From assembly GCA_022496205.1 (NCBI GenBank), contig WTXD01000006.1:124001-188000 (forward strand): a DNA stretch of 64,000 bases, in the 5' to 3' direction. Source of the stretch: Gloeopeniophorella convolvens. Taxonomy: Eukaryota > Basidiomycota > Agaricomycetes > Russulales. Below are positions 24,200-35,027 of this stretch, piece by piece (positions within the stretch are counted from its first letter, which is position 1; each line of letters begins with the position of its first letter). Under the pieces are notes generated by a model that worked only from the letters and a program-made list of their open reading frames with translations, was not told the DNA's origin and did not search any database. A program made the translations under genes and the position numbers.

Positions 24200-26206
24200 C
24201 TAAAACGCGTCGAGGATGTCGAGCCCCGAGCTGACGGCGAGGTCCGGCAGCGACGAGAGCGCAGGCATGTCCTCCTGCAGCATGCCCATGAGCGCGGCGT
24301 CGACCATCGCCTCCGAGTCGAGGCTCGGCTGCGCGCGCATCGCCCGCACAGTGCGCGACGACAACCCTGGCGCAGCGTCCTGCTCAGCAGGGCCCGGCTC
24401 GGGCATCCCGCCGGAGCCAAAGACGTGGTTGTCTGCGGAGAAGGCGTCAGCTCGGAAGCGGCGCGGAACACGCGCGGGCGTACATTCTCTAGAGTGCACT
24501 GGCGTGGAATGCAGGTGTCAGTACAGGGTTCCGCGCGCACGGAGGCGAAGAGGGCTCACAGTGTTCACGCTGGCGCCGGCATGCGGGGCCCTCGGGGCAG
24601 TCCGGGCGGTCCGGGAGGCTGCCGTCGAGGTAGGCCTTCCGCCGCTCGCGGATCCACCAGTCCTTGAGGCCGTAGAGCAGGACTTCCGTCGCGCACATAC
24701 GGCAGATGCGCTGGCGCGGGGCGTCGGGGCCCGGGTCGGGCCCGGGCTGCACGCCATGGACGTCAACGAAGAGGTCGAGCTCGACCAGGGGCGCGAACTT
24801 GCGCGGCTGCGCCTGGATGTGCTGCACGACCTGCAGGGACGCGTCAGACGAACGTAGGCAGGGCATGCGACGCGACAGACCTCGTAGTAGATCGAGCGGG
24901 GCGTGATGTTCTGTGGGCCGAGGTAGTCGAGCATCATCTCGACCTCGATGGCGTTCCCGTCGAAGCACTCGTACACCTCCGGCGACTGGATAAAGTCGCT
25001 GATGTTGGTCATCCCGTGTGGCTGTGCGTTGTGTACAGTAGATGCGAGGCAGCGGTGCTGCACGCCGATGCCGCAAAAGTAGACCTGGCACATGTCGCAC
25101 TTGGTCGTTGTCGGCGCCTCGACGGCGAGAATGTTCTCGCTGCGAGACCTCAGTACGACCCACAGCAACGCAGCAGGAGGACGGCTGACCAGTTGCCACA
25201 GTAGGCGTGCCCCGGGGGCGAACCTTCCTCGACCGGCCAGGCGTGATCGGGATCGGCTGTCGGGTCCGCCACCGGGCTGGCGCATTGCCATCCATAGCGG
25301 TTGCCGGGCACACAATGTGGGCATGGCCGCGCAAACTCTCCGCTCTGTGGGATCGCGGTCTCTGGCGATGCCTCGCGCGGCGTTGGTATCTGCACATGCG
25401 AGCATGAGTTGACAGTGCTGAATGGAAGTGTGGAGCGAGACGCTGACCCGGAAGGTTTGTCCTGGTCTGTATATCTCATCGGCTTGCTGCTTCTCGCGGT
25501 CTGTCCGTGCGCGGGAAGGGTCGGCGCGAAGAAGGACATCGACCATCACTTGGAGCACGCGCGACGGCGAAACGCTGGTTGAAATGCTGCGGCATGCGGG
25601 GCAATTGGTGCCGCCGTTCTGCAAGAGAACAAGGGTGGTCAGTAACAAAGCGACAACAATACAGGGAGAAGGACGGAGAAAGGCGTGCCCCGTGACGAAA
25701 TATATCGTAACGGGCGATGGGAGCGGGCGTCCCGCTTTTGTAGTTATGCCCCGCGGCGGGAAGATTGGATTGGGGTGGGCAAATGGGCACTTACGCGGAC
25801 CCAGAGCATGCAGCAGCTGGGATCAGAGCGAGTCGGTCAGCGCATCGCAGACGTCTCGAGACAGTGCACTTCACCTGCCGCAAAAATAGTGTTGGCATGG
25901 GTATACGATGACTGGGCGATAAAGGAGGGCCGAGCAGCAGCCGCAGAGAAGCTCCTGCTCGAGGTCGTCGGCGAGCTGCTTGCCCGAGATGAGGGCTGGT
26001 GCCTGTGCATCCGCGCCTTCGTCAGGCGGGGCGTCCTCTTTGAGACGCTTGCGTGCGCTGTCGCCACGGGCGTCGAAGGTGGAGGAGGCCCGTCGCTTGA
26101 GGGAGTTGAGCGCCTCGCTCGGCTCGCCAAGGGACGAGCCGGGGACTGAGCGTGTATCAGCTTGAAGGTTGGGAGGACAGTCTATTGGACGAAGAGGTCT
26201 GGACAT
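24200..26206 (-). CDS. CHFR-type RING E3 ubiquitin ligase with C-terminal PBZ-like finger
   Basis: Exons 25875-26206, 25795-25816, 25448-25618, 25190-25389, 24881-25139, 24560-24830, 24484-24498 and 24200-24432 give 500 residues. A C3HC4 RING occupies C88, C91, C104, H106, C109, C112, C124 and C127. It is followed by the CHFR cysteine-rich region: PCPHC, a CDMCQVYFCG cluster, a long conserved segment ending RKFAPLVELDLF, and CRMCATEVLLYGLKDWW. Near residues 406-426 a C-x5-C-x7-H-x5-H motif (CPEGPAC then HSREYNH) has the same spacing as the poly(ADP-ribose)-binding zinc finger of CHFR. Part of it is encoded by a 15-base exon. CHFR ubiquitylates mitotic regulators at an early mitotic checkpoint. 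The N-terminal 85 residues are disordered and there is no FHA domain. Confidence 0.88.
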
Positions 26207-26564
26207 TGTTGGGGTGTTGCGGGGAGCGATGGGCGTTTGAGAGAGAGCGGGAGCAGTTGGGTGTCTGGAGGAAAGGTTCCGTGGGCTGAGGACCGAGGAC
26301 GATCTAGCGAGTGGCACAGAGATGGCTGCCAAAACGGGATCTGAGAGAAATCGGCAGCTGGGAGTCTGGGGCCGACTGTTACGTGTACTACTGTACAGCA
26401 CAAGTGCGCAATGCCGAACTAACTACTATCACGAGAAGTGATCTGGTACGAGCACTGACACAGGACGTGATGATGCAGGAGGGTGTCCCAAGAGACACGC
26501 GCGAGGGATGTGGACGTCGTCACTTGACCTCCATGATGCTTCCTGCCCATGTGAGCATTCCCTG

Positions 26565-26584
26565 GGCTTAAGCTAGCTTAAGCC
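26565..26584. repeat. Perfect 20-base palindrome in a divergent promoter
   Basis: GGCTTAAGCTAGCTTAAGCC is its own reverse complement. It lies between the divergent starts at 26206 (CHFR-like) and 26862 (mitochondrial candidate). It may be a dimeric transcription-factor site, which I infer only from symmetry and position. Confidence 0.55.
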
Positions 26585-26861
26585 GATGTCTCCGTCATCG
26601 TTGGAGATCCCTCGTCTCCCTCTCTCTGCCCTCGACTATGTAGGTTCTGTGTCAAGTGGTGCGCGGAAAGCAATTAAGAAACTTAATGACAAGTCCACCG
26701 GGCCGATCCACGCGATGTCGCCGGCGGGCGCCTGCACGACGTCATCCCGGCCGCGCCGGCCGCTCCCGGCCCTCATAAGCCTGCTCAACCCTGCTCTGTC
26801 CCCACAGCCAGGCTTTTTCATCTCCCTGCCTCTCTTATCTGCCGGAAACAACATCTACGCC

Positions 26862-27778
26862 ATGGCATCTCGTCTTGCTATCCGCTCTCTCTCCCCTGCT
26901 CTCCGCCGCGCCGCCCCCCGGCAGGCGCGTTCGCTCGCGCCCAGGCATATGAGCTCCAGCGCCCACGGCGCACCAAAAAGTAGCGACACTGCCTGGCTTG
27001 TGCGTCTTGACGCTACCCCACAGCTACCAGAAGCAAACTAACGCTTTGCACGACCAGGTTGGCTCTGCGCTTGTGTTCATCCCAACGGTCGGTCCTCCCA
27101 CGTGCGCTACGTGTCATCGGTGGGGCGCTCACGACCCGCGCAGATTGGCTACCTGCTCTCCCCGTCTGCGCGCTCCAAACCTCACCAGGTGCACAGCGCT
27201 GCCGGTCACGGCGAGCCCCGTGCCCCTGCGGAGAACACTCCCAGCCAACCCGCGCCAGAACCGACCAAGGTTTGAAACTACGTTAACGCCGCTGTCATCT
27301 GTTCTGAACCTGATGCAGAGCGGGGAGACGATCGCCGACGCCGAGGGCACGGAAGTTCCCGCTGAGGAGGTGAAGGAGTCGATTGAACAGGCCGTCGTAT
27401 GTGTTGCGTTTTCTTTGACGAGCCGCTCTGATGCGGGGACTCTCAGCGTTCCAACGCCCCCAAGGAAGCCGCGCAGGCCGAGGCCGAGAACGCAGAGGCC
27501 ACTAAGTACGACAACGGCGCTCCAGGCCAGACAAGCGAGGCCGAGACCGACCATGAGCAGAAGGAAAAGCCGCATGACGAGCCCAAGAAGGGCACGCTCC
27601 AGAGCGATGAGGATACTCAGCCTCAGCCGACCGACTTGAGCAAGGCGCGCGAGCAGAGCAAGCAGGTGGGCGCGATTCCTCCCCGTTCACTGTCTAGCAG
27701 ATATTCAATTTCTTTGCCTTCGTGGCTGCTTAGGGGAAAGACCCGAAGGACGCCGCGAAGAGCGAGGACTCGCAGTAA
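26862..27778 (+). CDS. Uncharacterised mitochondrial membrane protein candidate
   Basis: Six exons (26862-26999, 27058-27087, 27144-27269, 27319-27396, 27447-27665, 27734-27778) join in phase 0 every time, giving 211 residues. The first 35 residues are rich in Arg, Ser, Ala and Leu without acids, a strong mitochondrial targeting signature. One hydrophobic helix follows (GSALVFIPT-IGYLLSP, about 47-63). The remaining 150 residues are hydrophilic, with many Glu, Lys, Asp and Gln, and probably disordered. This suggests an inner-membrane protein with one large soluble tail. I do not recognise the family. Neighbours COX20 and porin are also mitochondrial. All five introns lie between whole codons, which is unusual in this window. 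Confidence 0.75.
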
Positions 27779-28046
27779 GCATGATCGGGCTTTGTTATGT
27801 GCCAGGACAAGCGGGTTTCGGACGCCGTATTCACTCGTAGCACGCCTTGTAAACCCGTCCCAACCTCTTTATACACATACGTATTGTCTGCTGCACGATC
27901 GCTGCACAAAGCTGCGAGGCGGTCTCAGAATGAGTGCGCGCGAGTTGGGGTTCAGTCGGGAGCAAATGCCCAGCCGAGGCGCTCCGAGTTCGCGCCCGAG
28001 TTGACGCGACGCGGCTTTCGCGATTCGGCGCGACTTGCACGCCACC

Positions 28047-28695
28047 ATGAGCACTTCCACCACGCCGCACCCCTCGCCATCCAGCGCCGACCCCAACACA
28101 TCGCCCGAGCCCGGCACCGCGCCCTCCGCATCCCGTCGCCCGATTTACCAAACCGAGACGACGGGGCAGTACTGGGCCGACGTGCGCGAGGCGTTCAAGG
28201 TACGCCGCGCGCTCCTCTCCCGTCCCGTGGCGCCACGCGAGACCACTGACGCGCGCCGTCATCGTGCGGGGGCGGAACAGTAGCGGCTGTCGCCGTCCGA
28301 GGACTTGCAGCGCGTCGGCGAGATTCCGTGCGCACGGAACAGCCTGCTGAGCGGGATCGCGAGCGGCGTCGGCGTCGGCGTCATCCGCGGGCTGAGCGTC
28401 AGTGCGTGTTACCCCCTTCGCGTGCGCGCGTGTCAACGGCTCATGCTCTCGGGGGAACAGGTGTGTTCGCGGCGAGCAATTGGGCCGTCGGGACGTTCAT
28501 GCTGGTGTCACTTGGGACGTGGTACGTGCGGGCTCTGGTGGTGGCGCGCGTGGGGTGCTCACGGCTGCGCGCAGGACGATATGCCAGCGCAATATCCAGG
28601 ACGAGCGGAGGCGCGTACAGATGGTCGTCGAGCAGCTCCCGCAGCGGATGGTCGCGAAGCCGAAAGACGAGTCGCCGTCGGGCAGCAGCGCGTAG
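28047..28695 (+). CDS. COX20: Cytochrome c oxidase assembly protein COX20
   Basis: Exons 28047-28199, 28284-28401, 28461-28521 and 28575-28695 give 150 residues. COX20 is an inner-membrane chaperone that binds newly made Cox2 and presents it for maturation. The family core is visible: EIPCARNSLLSGIASG, a Gly-rich first helix (GVGVGVIRGL), then ASNWAVGTFMLVSLGTW as the second helix and a CQR segment after it. The N-terminal 45 residues are Ser/Thr/Pro-rich. The C-terminus is basic and Gln-rich and probably faces a soluble compartment. Joins depend on donors GTACGC, GTGCGT and GTACGT, all in phase. Confidence 0.93.
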
Positions 28696-28820
28696 CGCCG
28701 GTGTGCCTCGCAGGTACTACACTGCACGGTATATTGCTTCCCAAAAACACCGCACATATCCACATCGTATCTTTCACACAATCTAATATCGCACCGTTCT
28801 CCGTTGTGCCAATGGCAGCG

Positions 28821-29462
28821 TCAGGGCTGCCATTCCTCCCAAAAGTTCTTGTTATAGTTCTCGACGAGTTTGGGGTCGTCCTGCAACACGCGCGTTAGCA
28901 GCTCCCCCAAGATGCAGTGCGGGAAGCGGGCACCTTGAACTTGGCCTGGAACTGAGAGAAGCCGCCGCGAAGGATCAGCACTTCGTGGTCGTCGTCTTTG
29001 CCTTGCTCTTGCAGCACGTTCCGGCGGGCATTGTAGAGCTGGAGATGCGAATCAGCACTTGGCGAGATCCTGGAGCACGGAGCTTACCCGTGCGGCGGTC
29101 GGGCCCCTAGATGGCGCTGACGACGATCAGATGTCCGAGGCTGATAAAGGCACGCGCAGGGGGAACCCACCGCGATTGCGAGAGGGCGCAGTGGAAGATG
29201 ACCTGCGGGACGTGGGTGGTCTCCCTTACGAGCGCGTCGACCTTTTCGTGGAAGCGTTCAGAGGGCGAGTTGTGGGCGCCGATGATGTTGCCGCCGACAT
29301 AGTCATCGTCGCGGACGTCGACGACGAGGTAGTCCTTGCGGGGGACCTTATCGCTCTTTATGATCGTGGAGAGTTCCTGTGGAGGGAACGGGACTCGCAC
29401 TCAATGGGTAGGCGGGGGCACGAGGGGCGACATACGTCTCCGGATATGTAGCGGACGGGCAT
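28821..29462 (-). CDS. Cdc25/rhodanese-like phosphatase (Ibp1/Ych1 type)
   Basis: Five exons (29436-29462, 29171-29376, 29088-29106, 28934-29038, 28821-28880) give 138 residues, a single rhodanese-fold domain. The active-site loop is HCALSQSR, a C-x5-R signature with C72 as nucleophile and R78. The CDC25-type VVDVRDDDYVGGNIIGAHN segment precedes it and LRGGFSQFQ follows. Relatives are fission yeast Ibp1 and budding yeast Ych1, small phosphatases related to Cdc25 and to arsenate reductase Acr2. Their cellular substrate is not settled. The third exon is only 19 bases and codes for GPTAAR right after the catalytic Arg. The gene converges on COX20, and its 3' end is 125 bases away. Confidence 0.92.
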
Positions 29463-29859
29463 TGGAGCGCGAACGTGCAGCCGGTGGCGTCGCAGCAGAG
29501 CGGCTGAGCGCGGGCGGAGGTGCGATGACGGGATGCGTCGTCTGAATAGATGCATCACCGCGTCATTCTCCCGTCCCGGCCCCGCCTCTTTGCCCGCCCC
29601 ACCTCAAAATTCACGCGCACGCGTCTCGCGTCTCGCGTCTCGTCGCACGGGGATCGCTAGCACTCTGATTTCGCACAGGGCACCCGTGGCGGAATTTGCG
29701 GGTTGATTTTGCGCAGAGGCACGTTCGGCGGGGGATTGGGCGGGGCGGAACGGAGACGGCCGGGTAAAGTTCCCACGGCGGAAGGGCCAAAAGACCGACG
29801 CGTCCAACTTTGCCGCCTCTGCCAACGCACCAGATCTTCCTCTCTCCACTCACCACACA

Positions 29860-30973
29860 ATGTCTCTGCCCCAGCCCGTTCCCCCGTCCTGGAAGGTATG
29901 TGCTCTGCTCACAGGCATCTTGCGCACCGTGCTCACGCGCACCGCGCACAGGACCTCGGCAAGTCCTCCAACGACCTGCTCGGCAGGGACTACCACTTCT
30001 CCGGCACCTCCCTCGAGGTCAAGACCGCCACTCCCTCCAACGTCACCTTCAAGGTCGACGGCAGCCGCGACTACAAGTCTTCCCTCGTCGCCGGCAACCT
30101 CGAGGCCAAGTACGCCGACAAGGCCCACGGCCTCACCTTCACCCAGGCCTGGACCACCTCGAACGCGCTGCGTACCCAGGTTGAGCTCGAGAACCAGATT
30201 GCCAAGGGCCTCAAGCTCGACGCAACCACCACTCTCCTCCCTGAGAAGGGCTCCAAGTCCGTCCTCATCAACGCTGCATACAAGCAGCCCGGCCTCCACT
30301 CGCGCGCCGTCCTTGATGTCTTCAAGGTCGGTGCTGCCACCTGTTCTCCGTGCTCTGCCCGCTCATACTCGCGCTACAGGGCCCTACCTTCACCGCTGAC
30401 ACCGTCCTCGGCCGTGACGGCTTCCTCGTTGGTGCTGAGGCTGCCTACAACGTCACCGAGGGCCGTGTCACCAAGTACGCGGCTGCTGTCGGCTTCTCCG
30501 CACCGGAGTACGCGGTCACCATCCACGGCCTCTCCAACTTCAGCACCTTTGCTGCGAGCTACTACCACCGTGTGAGCCCCGATGTCGAGGCTGGCGCCAA
30601 GGCTGTCTACGACACCAAGACGACTGCTCCTGGCGTCGCCCTCGAGGTCGGCACCAAAGCGTAAGCAAGCTTGCCAGTCTGGCACGGTGCAGCGATGCTG
30701 ATTCGCTGTGATGGCTACTTAGGTACCTCGACTCGGCTGCCTTTGTCAAGGCAAAGATTAACAATGCTGGTGTCCTCGCTCTCGGTAGGCATCTATCTCG
30801 CGACCTAGCCTGACGCACGTGCTTACCAGCCGTTACGTGTAGGTTACACTCAGTCCCTCCGCCCTGGCGTCAAGGCCTCCTTCGGTCTTGCCCTTGACAC
30901 CCAACGCCTCAACGAGGCGAGCCCCTCTGGTCCCGCGCACAAGGTCGGTGCGCAGTTCGTCTTTGAGGCATGA
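29860..30973 (+). CDS. POR1: Mitochondrial outer-membrane porin (VDAC)
   Basis: Exons 29860-29895, 29952-30326, 30380-30660, 30723-30784 and 30843-30973 give 294 residues, normal for fungal VDAC. It forms the main anion-selective channel for ATP, ADP and other metabolites across the outer membrane. The sequence starts with the N-terminal helix region (VPPSWKDLGKSSNDLLGRDY). Alternating beta-strand pattern with Gly, Thr and Lys follows throughout. It ends with a segment close to the eukaryotic porin signature (GYTQSLRPGVKASFGLALDT) and a hydrophobic final strand. The codon bias toward C-ending codons is stronger than in neighbours, as expected for an abundant protein. Confidence 0.97.
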
Positions 30974-31446
30974 GTGGTAGCGTGTGCCTAGCAAAAGACG
31001 GGTACGAGGTTGATGACCGTCCATACATTACTCCTTTGTGAATGAATCGACGTATTTTTCCCCGCTCATCCTGGATGCCACGAGGGTTGGAATCACTATC
31101 GTGCCGTTAATTCATCCCAGCCCGCACCAACTTTTCGGGATGCGCGTTTAGCGCTCGAACGCGTCGCGCGTCGCACGCAGAGCACCGCTTTTGTTTCCCT
31201 CGGGGCCGCGCTATAAGCGCTCTTTTCCTAGTCAAATCAACCGACTGATTCTGCTGCTGCGCATCACACGAGTGAGAACAGGTACATTTGTATATTGTGA
31301 ATCGGTTATGCGATAAGGCTTAGAGCTTCCAACAGCAGTTCTACACTTCAATCTCTTCCGCAGGCTGCACGGCACTACTACAAAGTCGGATCCAAAGTAG
31401 GGGGAAAAGAGGGTACAAGAGACCGGGGCGTGCAATCGGACGGCGA
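30974..31446. other. Convergent intergenic region
   Basis: This separates the porin stop (plus) and the cofilin stop (minus) and should contain both 3' untranslated regions. No coding signal was seen. Confidence 0.45.
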
Positions 31447-32069
31447 TCAGTTGCCGCGCGAGGCCTTCTCCAGGACTGCGGGGGATCAGAGGTGAGCATT
31501 GGGGGTGGCAGTGAGAGCGCACGCACTGCTCTCGTAGGCCACCTCGGAAAACTCGGTGCCCTGGATCTCCACCGCGATCCCGACGAGGGAGCGCCGGAGC
31601 GCGTCCTTGGACGATGCATGGACCATCTTGGCCTTGACCCTTGCGGTGTCGGGCGACCTATAAAGCGTGCGCGCGCGCGCGATGCCACCCGTCAGCCCTG
31701 CGTTCCGCCGGCACACACACTCGTGTGTGTGTGTGTGTGTGCGGCACGCACCAGGAGAAAAAGACAATCTTGCTGCGCTTGCCGCCGTCCTCCCGCTGGT
31801 ACTCAAAGTCATAAACGGCCCAGCGGCACTCAGTCTCGGGCAGGTCCGCGATGAACTCGTCGTAGACGGTCGAAGTGGACGCCTTGAGCACGATGATCTC
31901 GGTGTTGTCGGGGTTGAGCCCAAAAATGATGTACTTGTGCTTGTGCCCGAGCTTGAGATCCTGGTACGCCGTGAGACACTCGGGGTTGACGCCGACGCCG
32001 GAGGCCTGCGGGAAGGAGGGGGGGGCGTTATTGGTCTGCGCGCGCGGGCGCGGAGGGGGCGCGCACCAT
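31447..32069 (-). CDS. COF1: Cofilin (ADF family actin-severing protein)
   Basis: Exons 32067-32069, 31752-32005, 31527-31657 and 31447-31475 give 138 residues, the usual cofilin length. It binds and severs ADP-actin filaments and drives actin turnover. Clear features are [10 protein letters not shown] at the N-terminus, [15 protein letters not shown], the acidic [12 protein letters not shown] core, [29 protein letters not shown] with the actin-binding long helix, and [11 protein letters not shown]. The start codon alone is the first exon and is followed at once by donor GTGCGC. Ser after Met-Ala is the residue that is phosphorylated in animals. The gene lies 230 bases beyond the alpha-actinin stop on the same strand. 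Confidence 0.97.
31711..31741. repeat. CA/TG dinucleotide repeat in a cofilin intron
   Basis: A short (CA)n run is followed after TC by a (GT)n run, so the two arms are complementary and could fold into a hairpin inside the second cofilin intron (31658-31751). Such repeats vary in length between isolates. Confidence 0.7.
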
Positions 32070-32299
32070 TGTGTGTGGTGTATGTGAGAAAGAGAGGTGG
32101 GTAGGAGGGAGACGGGAGGAGGGCGACGAAACGCAGAGGGTTTTGGCTGGGTTTTGGGCGTCTGCAGTATCGCGATGGATGGCGGCTCGGCAATCGCCAG
32201 CGCCTGATAACTCCGCTCGAGCGCACTGCCTTTCTCGGCCATCGCATCGCACACGGGGGCCGGCTGGCTGTGATTGTCTCTGCCATTGCGCGAGTCTCG

Positions 32300-35027
32300 C
32301 TACTCGAACACGCTGTCTAGCCACCCGTCGTAGTCGTACTCCGCCTCCCCCGCCTCGTTCGGCGTCCGTGGCATCACCTCCCGCAGGTACTCGATCGCGC
32401 TCGCAGGGATCTGCGCCAGCCGCAGGTCCAGCTCCGTCACGTACGGCTGTGCGTGCGCAGTTCTGCTCATCAGCGCCGCGCGAGAACGGGTAGCCGTGGC
32501 TGCGCACCTTATTGCCCGCGGCGCCTTGGAACGCCTCACGTAGCTGATCGGGCGAGGTCTGGTCCTCTGTGATATCGACCTGCGCAGCATGGACTCAGAC
32601 TCGCCCCGACAATGCGCGGTCCCGTGAGACGTACCAAAAGATTGATGAAGGCCTCGAAAGTAATTGCACCATACTCCTGGAGCAGTTGGTCGTAAATGAT
32701 GTCGAGGTCTTCGTCCTTGTATGCGGATGAACAAAGAGGCACCGCGGGGACGGGGAGGAGCTTACCGCGTAGACAATGCCCAAACTGGCCAACGCTGCAG
32801 CCATCTCGGAGAGGCTGAGCGTGTTTGTCTCGTCTCTGTCAAAGTACCGGAATGTGCTCTCAAACTGCTCGATCTGCGCTGGCGTGAGATTTGACATGTT
32901 GCGCGACACGATCTGCAGGCGGATCCATTACTGGTCGAATCCCCAAGGGATGAGGGCAAACGTACTTGATTGTCGATGAACGAGATCTTCTTCGCTATAC
33001 TTTGCACTACCAGCTCGAGTTCAAACTCGAGGTCCTGGCATGTGAACACGGTGTAATCGTTCTCTTCGACCTTGGCAGCAACGCATTCTGCTTCTGCAGT
33101 TTCGACCGTCGAGAGTGCATCTGAAAGGGCAGGTATTCGAGTCTGGATCATCTCCACTTGATGCTGCTGCTCCTCTAGCGGTCCTTCTACCGCAGATAAC
33201 TCCAGAGAAACGGCATGCAGGCGCTGCTGGAAGTCATCTGCCAGCGCCGCAAACTTCTTACGAAGGGTCTCTTGGATCCTAGAGAATATCAGCTGCTGTT
33301 TCACGGCGCCCTGAACAACTTACTCTCGTATTTGGGCGTTGATGGCCCGCGAGCGTTGCGCCTCTGAGTCCAAAAGCGCTTTCCATGCGTCGTCGACGTC
33401 CTGTATATCGCGTAAATGTTCGCCGTATGGGCTGCAGAGATTGGAACTGACGGAAAGCGCCAGGCCAGGAGGCGGCAGATATGGCCGTAGTTTGTAGGTC
33501 TTGAGCTTCGTCTGGACGTTGCCGAGTAGTGTCGTGACATCCTGCTTCTCTGTGACCCACGTGCGCTTGGTCGTCTGTTTGTAGGTCGCAAACTTTGCAG
33601 CATGTTCCTTGACGTCCGCATACGTGCCTGTGAATTGGACAGAGGCCCACTCTTCCTGCTTCTCGGTAAGGGCGGCCAGGAGCTGCATGACGTTACTCTC
33701 CTGCCTGGTTCCTGTGACAAAAGGCAGGAGACGTACAGCTCGGACACGCCGTTCGTAATCGCTCCGACTGACCCAGATGGATTGCATGAGGTCTGCAAAC
33801 TTTTCGATACGGCGTGAGACTGTCTCTGCTTGGTCTGCCATACAACACGTAAATTGGCGCATTTCACAGAGCGGGCGCGGTACGGATGCTTACCCTGTGA
33901 TGAGAATGCGTGGAAATAGCTGGCGACATATGTCATGACACTGCGCTCATCTGGTCTTCCAGAGTCACAAAGATCTGCTACCTCCAATAGTTGCTATTCT
34001 CGCACCATGGATCAGATTAGGTATATCTCGTCGCGTTGGGTGGACACACCGGAATGCCAAGTGAATGAGCAGCAACATCAAAGGCCAGCTGAGTGTTGCC
34101 GTGGCGATCCGACTGCAAAGTATCAGAATGTGCTGTCTCTGCCCAACCCGCAACGTACCTTGTCTAGCTTATCGTAGTCTATCAAGTCTGGTCGATGACA
34201 GTGTATCAGTGCGCACCTGTTAGCGTCCCATTAGGTGAGGATCGACATGACGACTGAAGGGTAACTAACAGCGCAAGTCCATCGGACCAGCTAAGCGAGA
34301 AATCTTGTACATTTACTTCTCTATATGGCGCTGTCTTGCGCTGACACCAGAGAAGCAGGCCTTCTTTAGCAGACAAACCCTCTTCGCTTTGTGTAAACGC
34401 ATATGATTAGCACCACGACTGTAGACTGTAAGTAGCTTCAGGAAGGCTTCGCACTTGATATCAGCGATCGTGAACCGCAGGACGAGGGTCCAGATCATCC
34501 CAAGGATGAGCTTCAAGTTGCCATCGATGATGTCTATCAATGTTTCAGCATGTCAAGAGGTAGGGCCGAGGCTCCGACGACCTTCAGGTCCTATGTTGGT
34601 CAGCTTTACGCCGCGGGAGGTGATGAATTCGAGCGCTTTGTTCACGTTCTCTGCTTTCTGGACGCGCATGCGCGGATTCCGGTTATAGCGGCCCAGCGAG
34701 GTGTCGCCTGGTCGAACCTGACATTAGCATGTCCAGTGTAAAGAGGAGGGTGTTACGCACCCATAATTTCCTGATCGCGGTACCAAGCTCTACTCAAGTA
34801 CGGCAGGAAGACCCGAGATGGGACTGACCATGAGCTGGATCAGCCTGACACCGTCAGACAGATCCTTGACAAGGGATGACATCGGAGGATAGCCATTCGC
34901 CTCGAGCTTGGTGTTGAGCCTAAGACAGCCTTATGAACACCACCGACGGCGAGCAGGAGGGCGTGCTGCACCATTTGCAGAATGTCCGCTCCTGCGTGTC
35001 GCGAGAGAGCGATTCAAGGCTGTCCAT
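32300..35027 (-). CDS. ain1: Alpha-actinin (actin cross-linker)
   Basis: Fifteen exons close in frame to 656 residues: 34972-35027, 34829-34919, 34761-34770, 34582-34707, 34455-34533, 34270-34386, 34159-34216, 34050-34112, 33894-33993, 33324-33834, 32966-33278, 32766-32912, 32635-32715, 32508-32579, 32300-32446. Two calponin-homology domains start with [17 protein letters not shown] and contain [18 protein letters not shown] and [12 protein letters not shown]. Spectrin-like helices follow (about 230-510), then a calmodulin-like EF-hand part whose first loop is [12 protein letters not shown]. The protein bundles actin filaments at the cytokinetic ring and is similar in size to fission yeast Ain1. 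The start was chosen because [12 protein letters not shown] runs in frame directly into the first CH domain. One exon is only 10 bases. Confidence 0.95.

Noticed and set aside
24560..24568. Earlier donor GTGAAC for CHFR-like exon 6
   Set aside because: It is in frame but a poorer donor than GTGAGC nine bases on, and it would shorten the PBZ spacing from seven to four residues.
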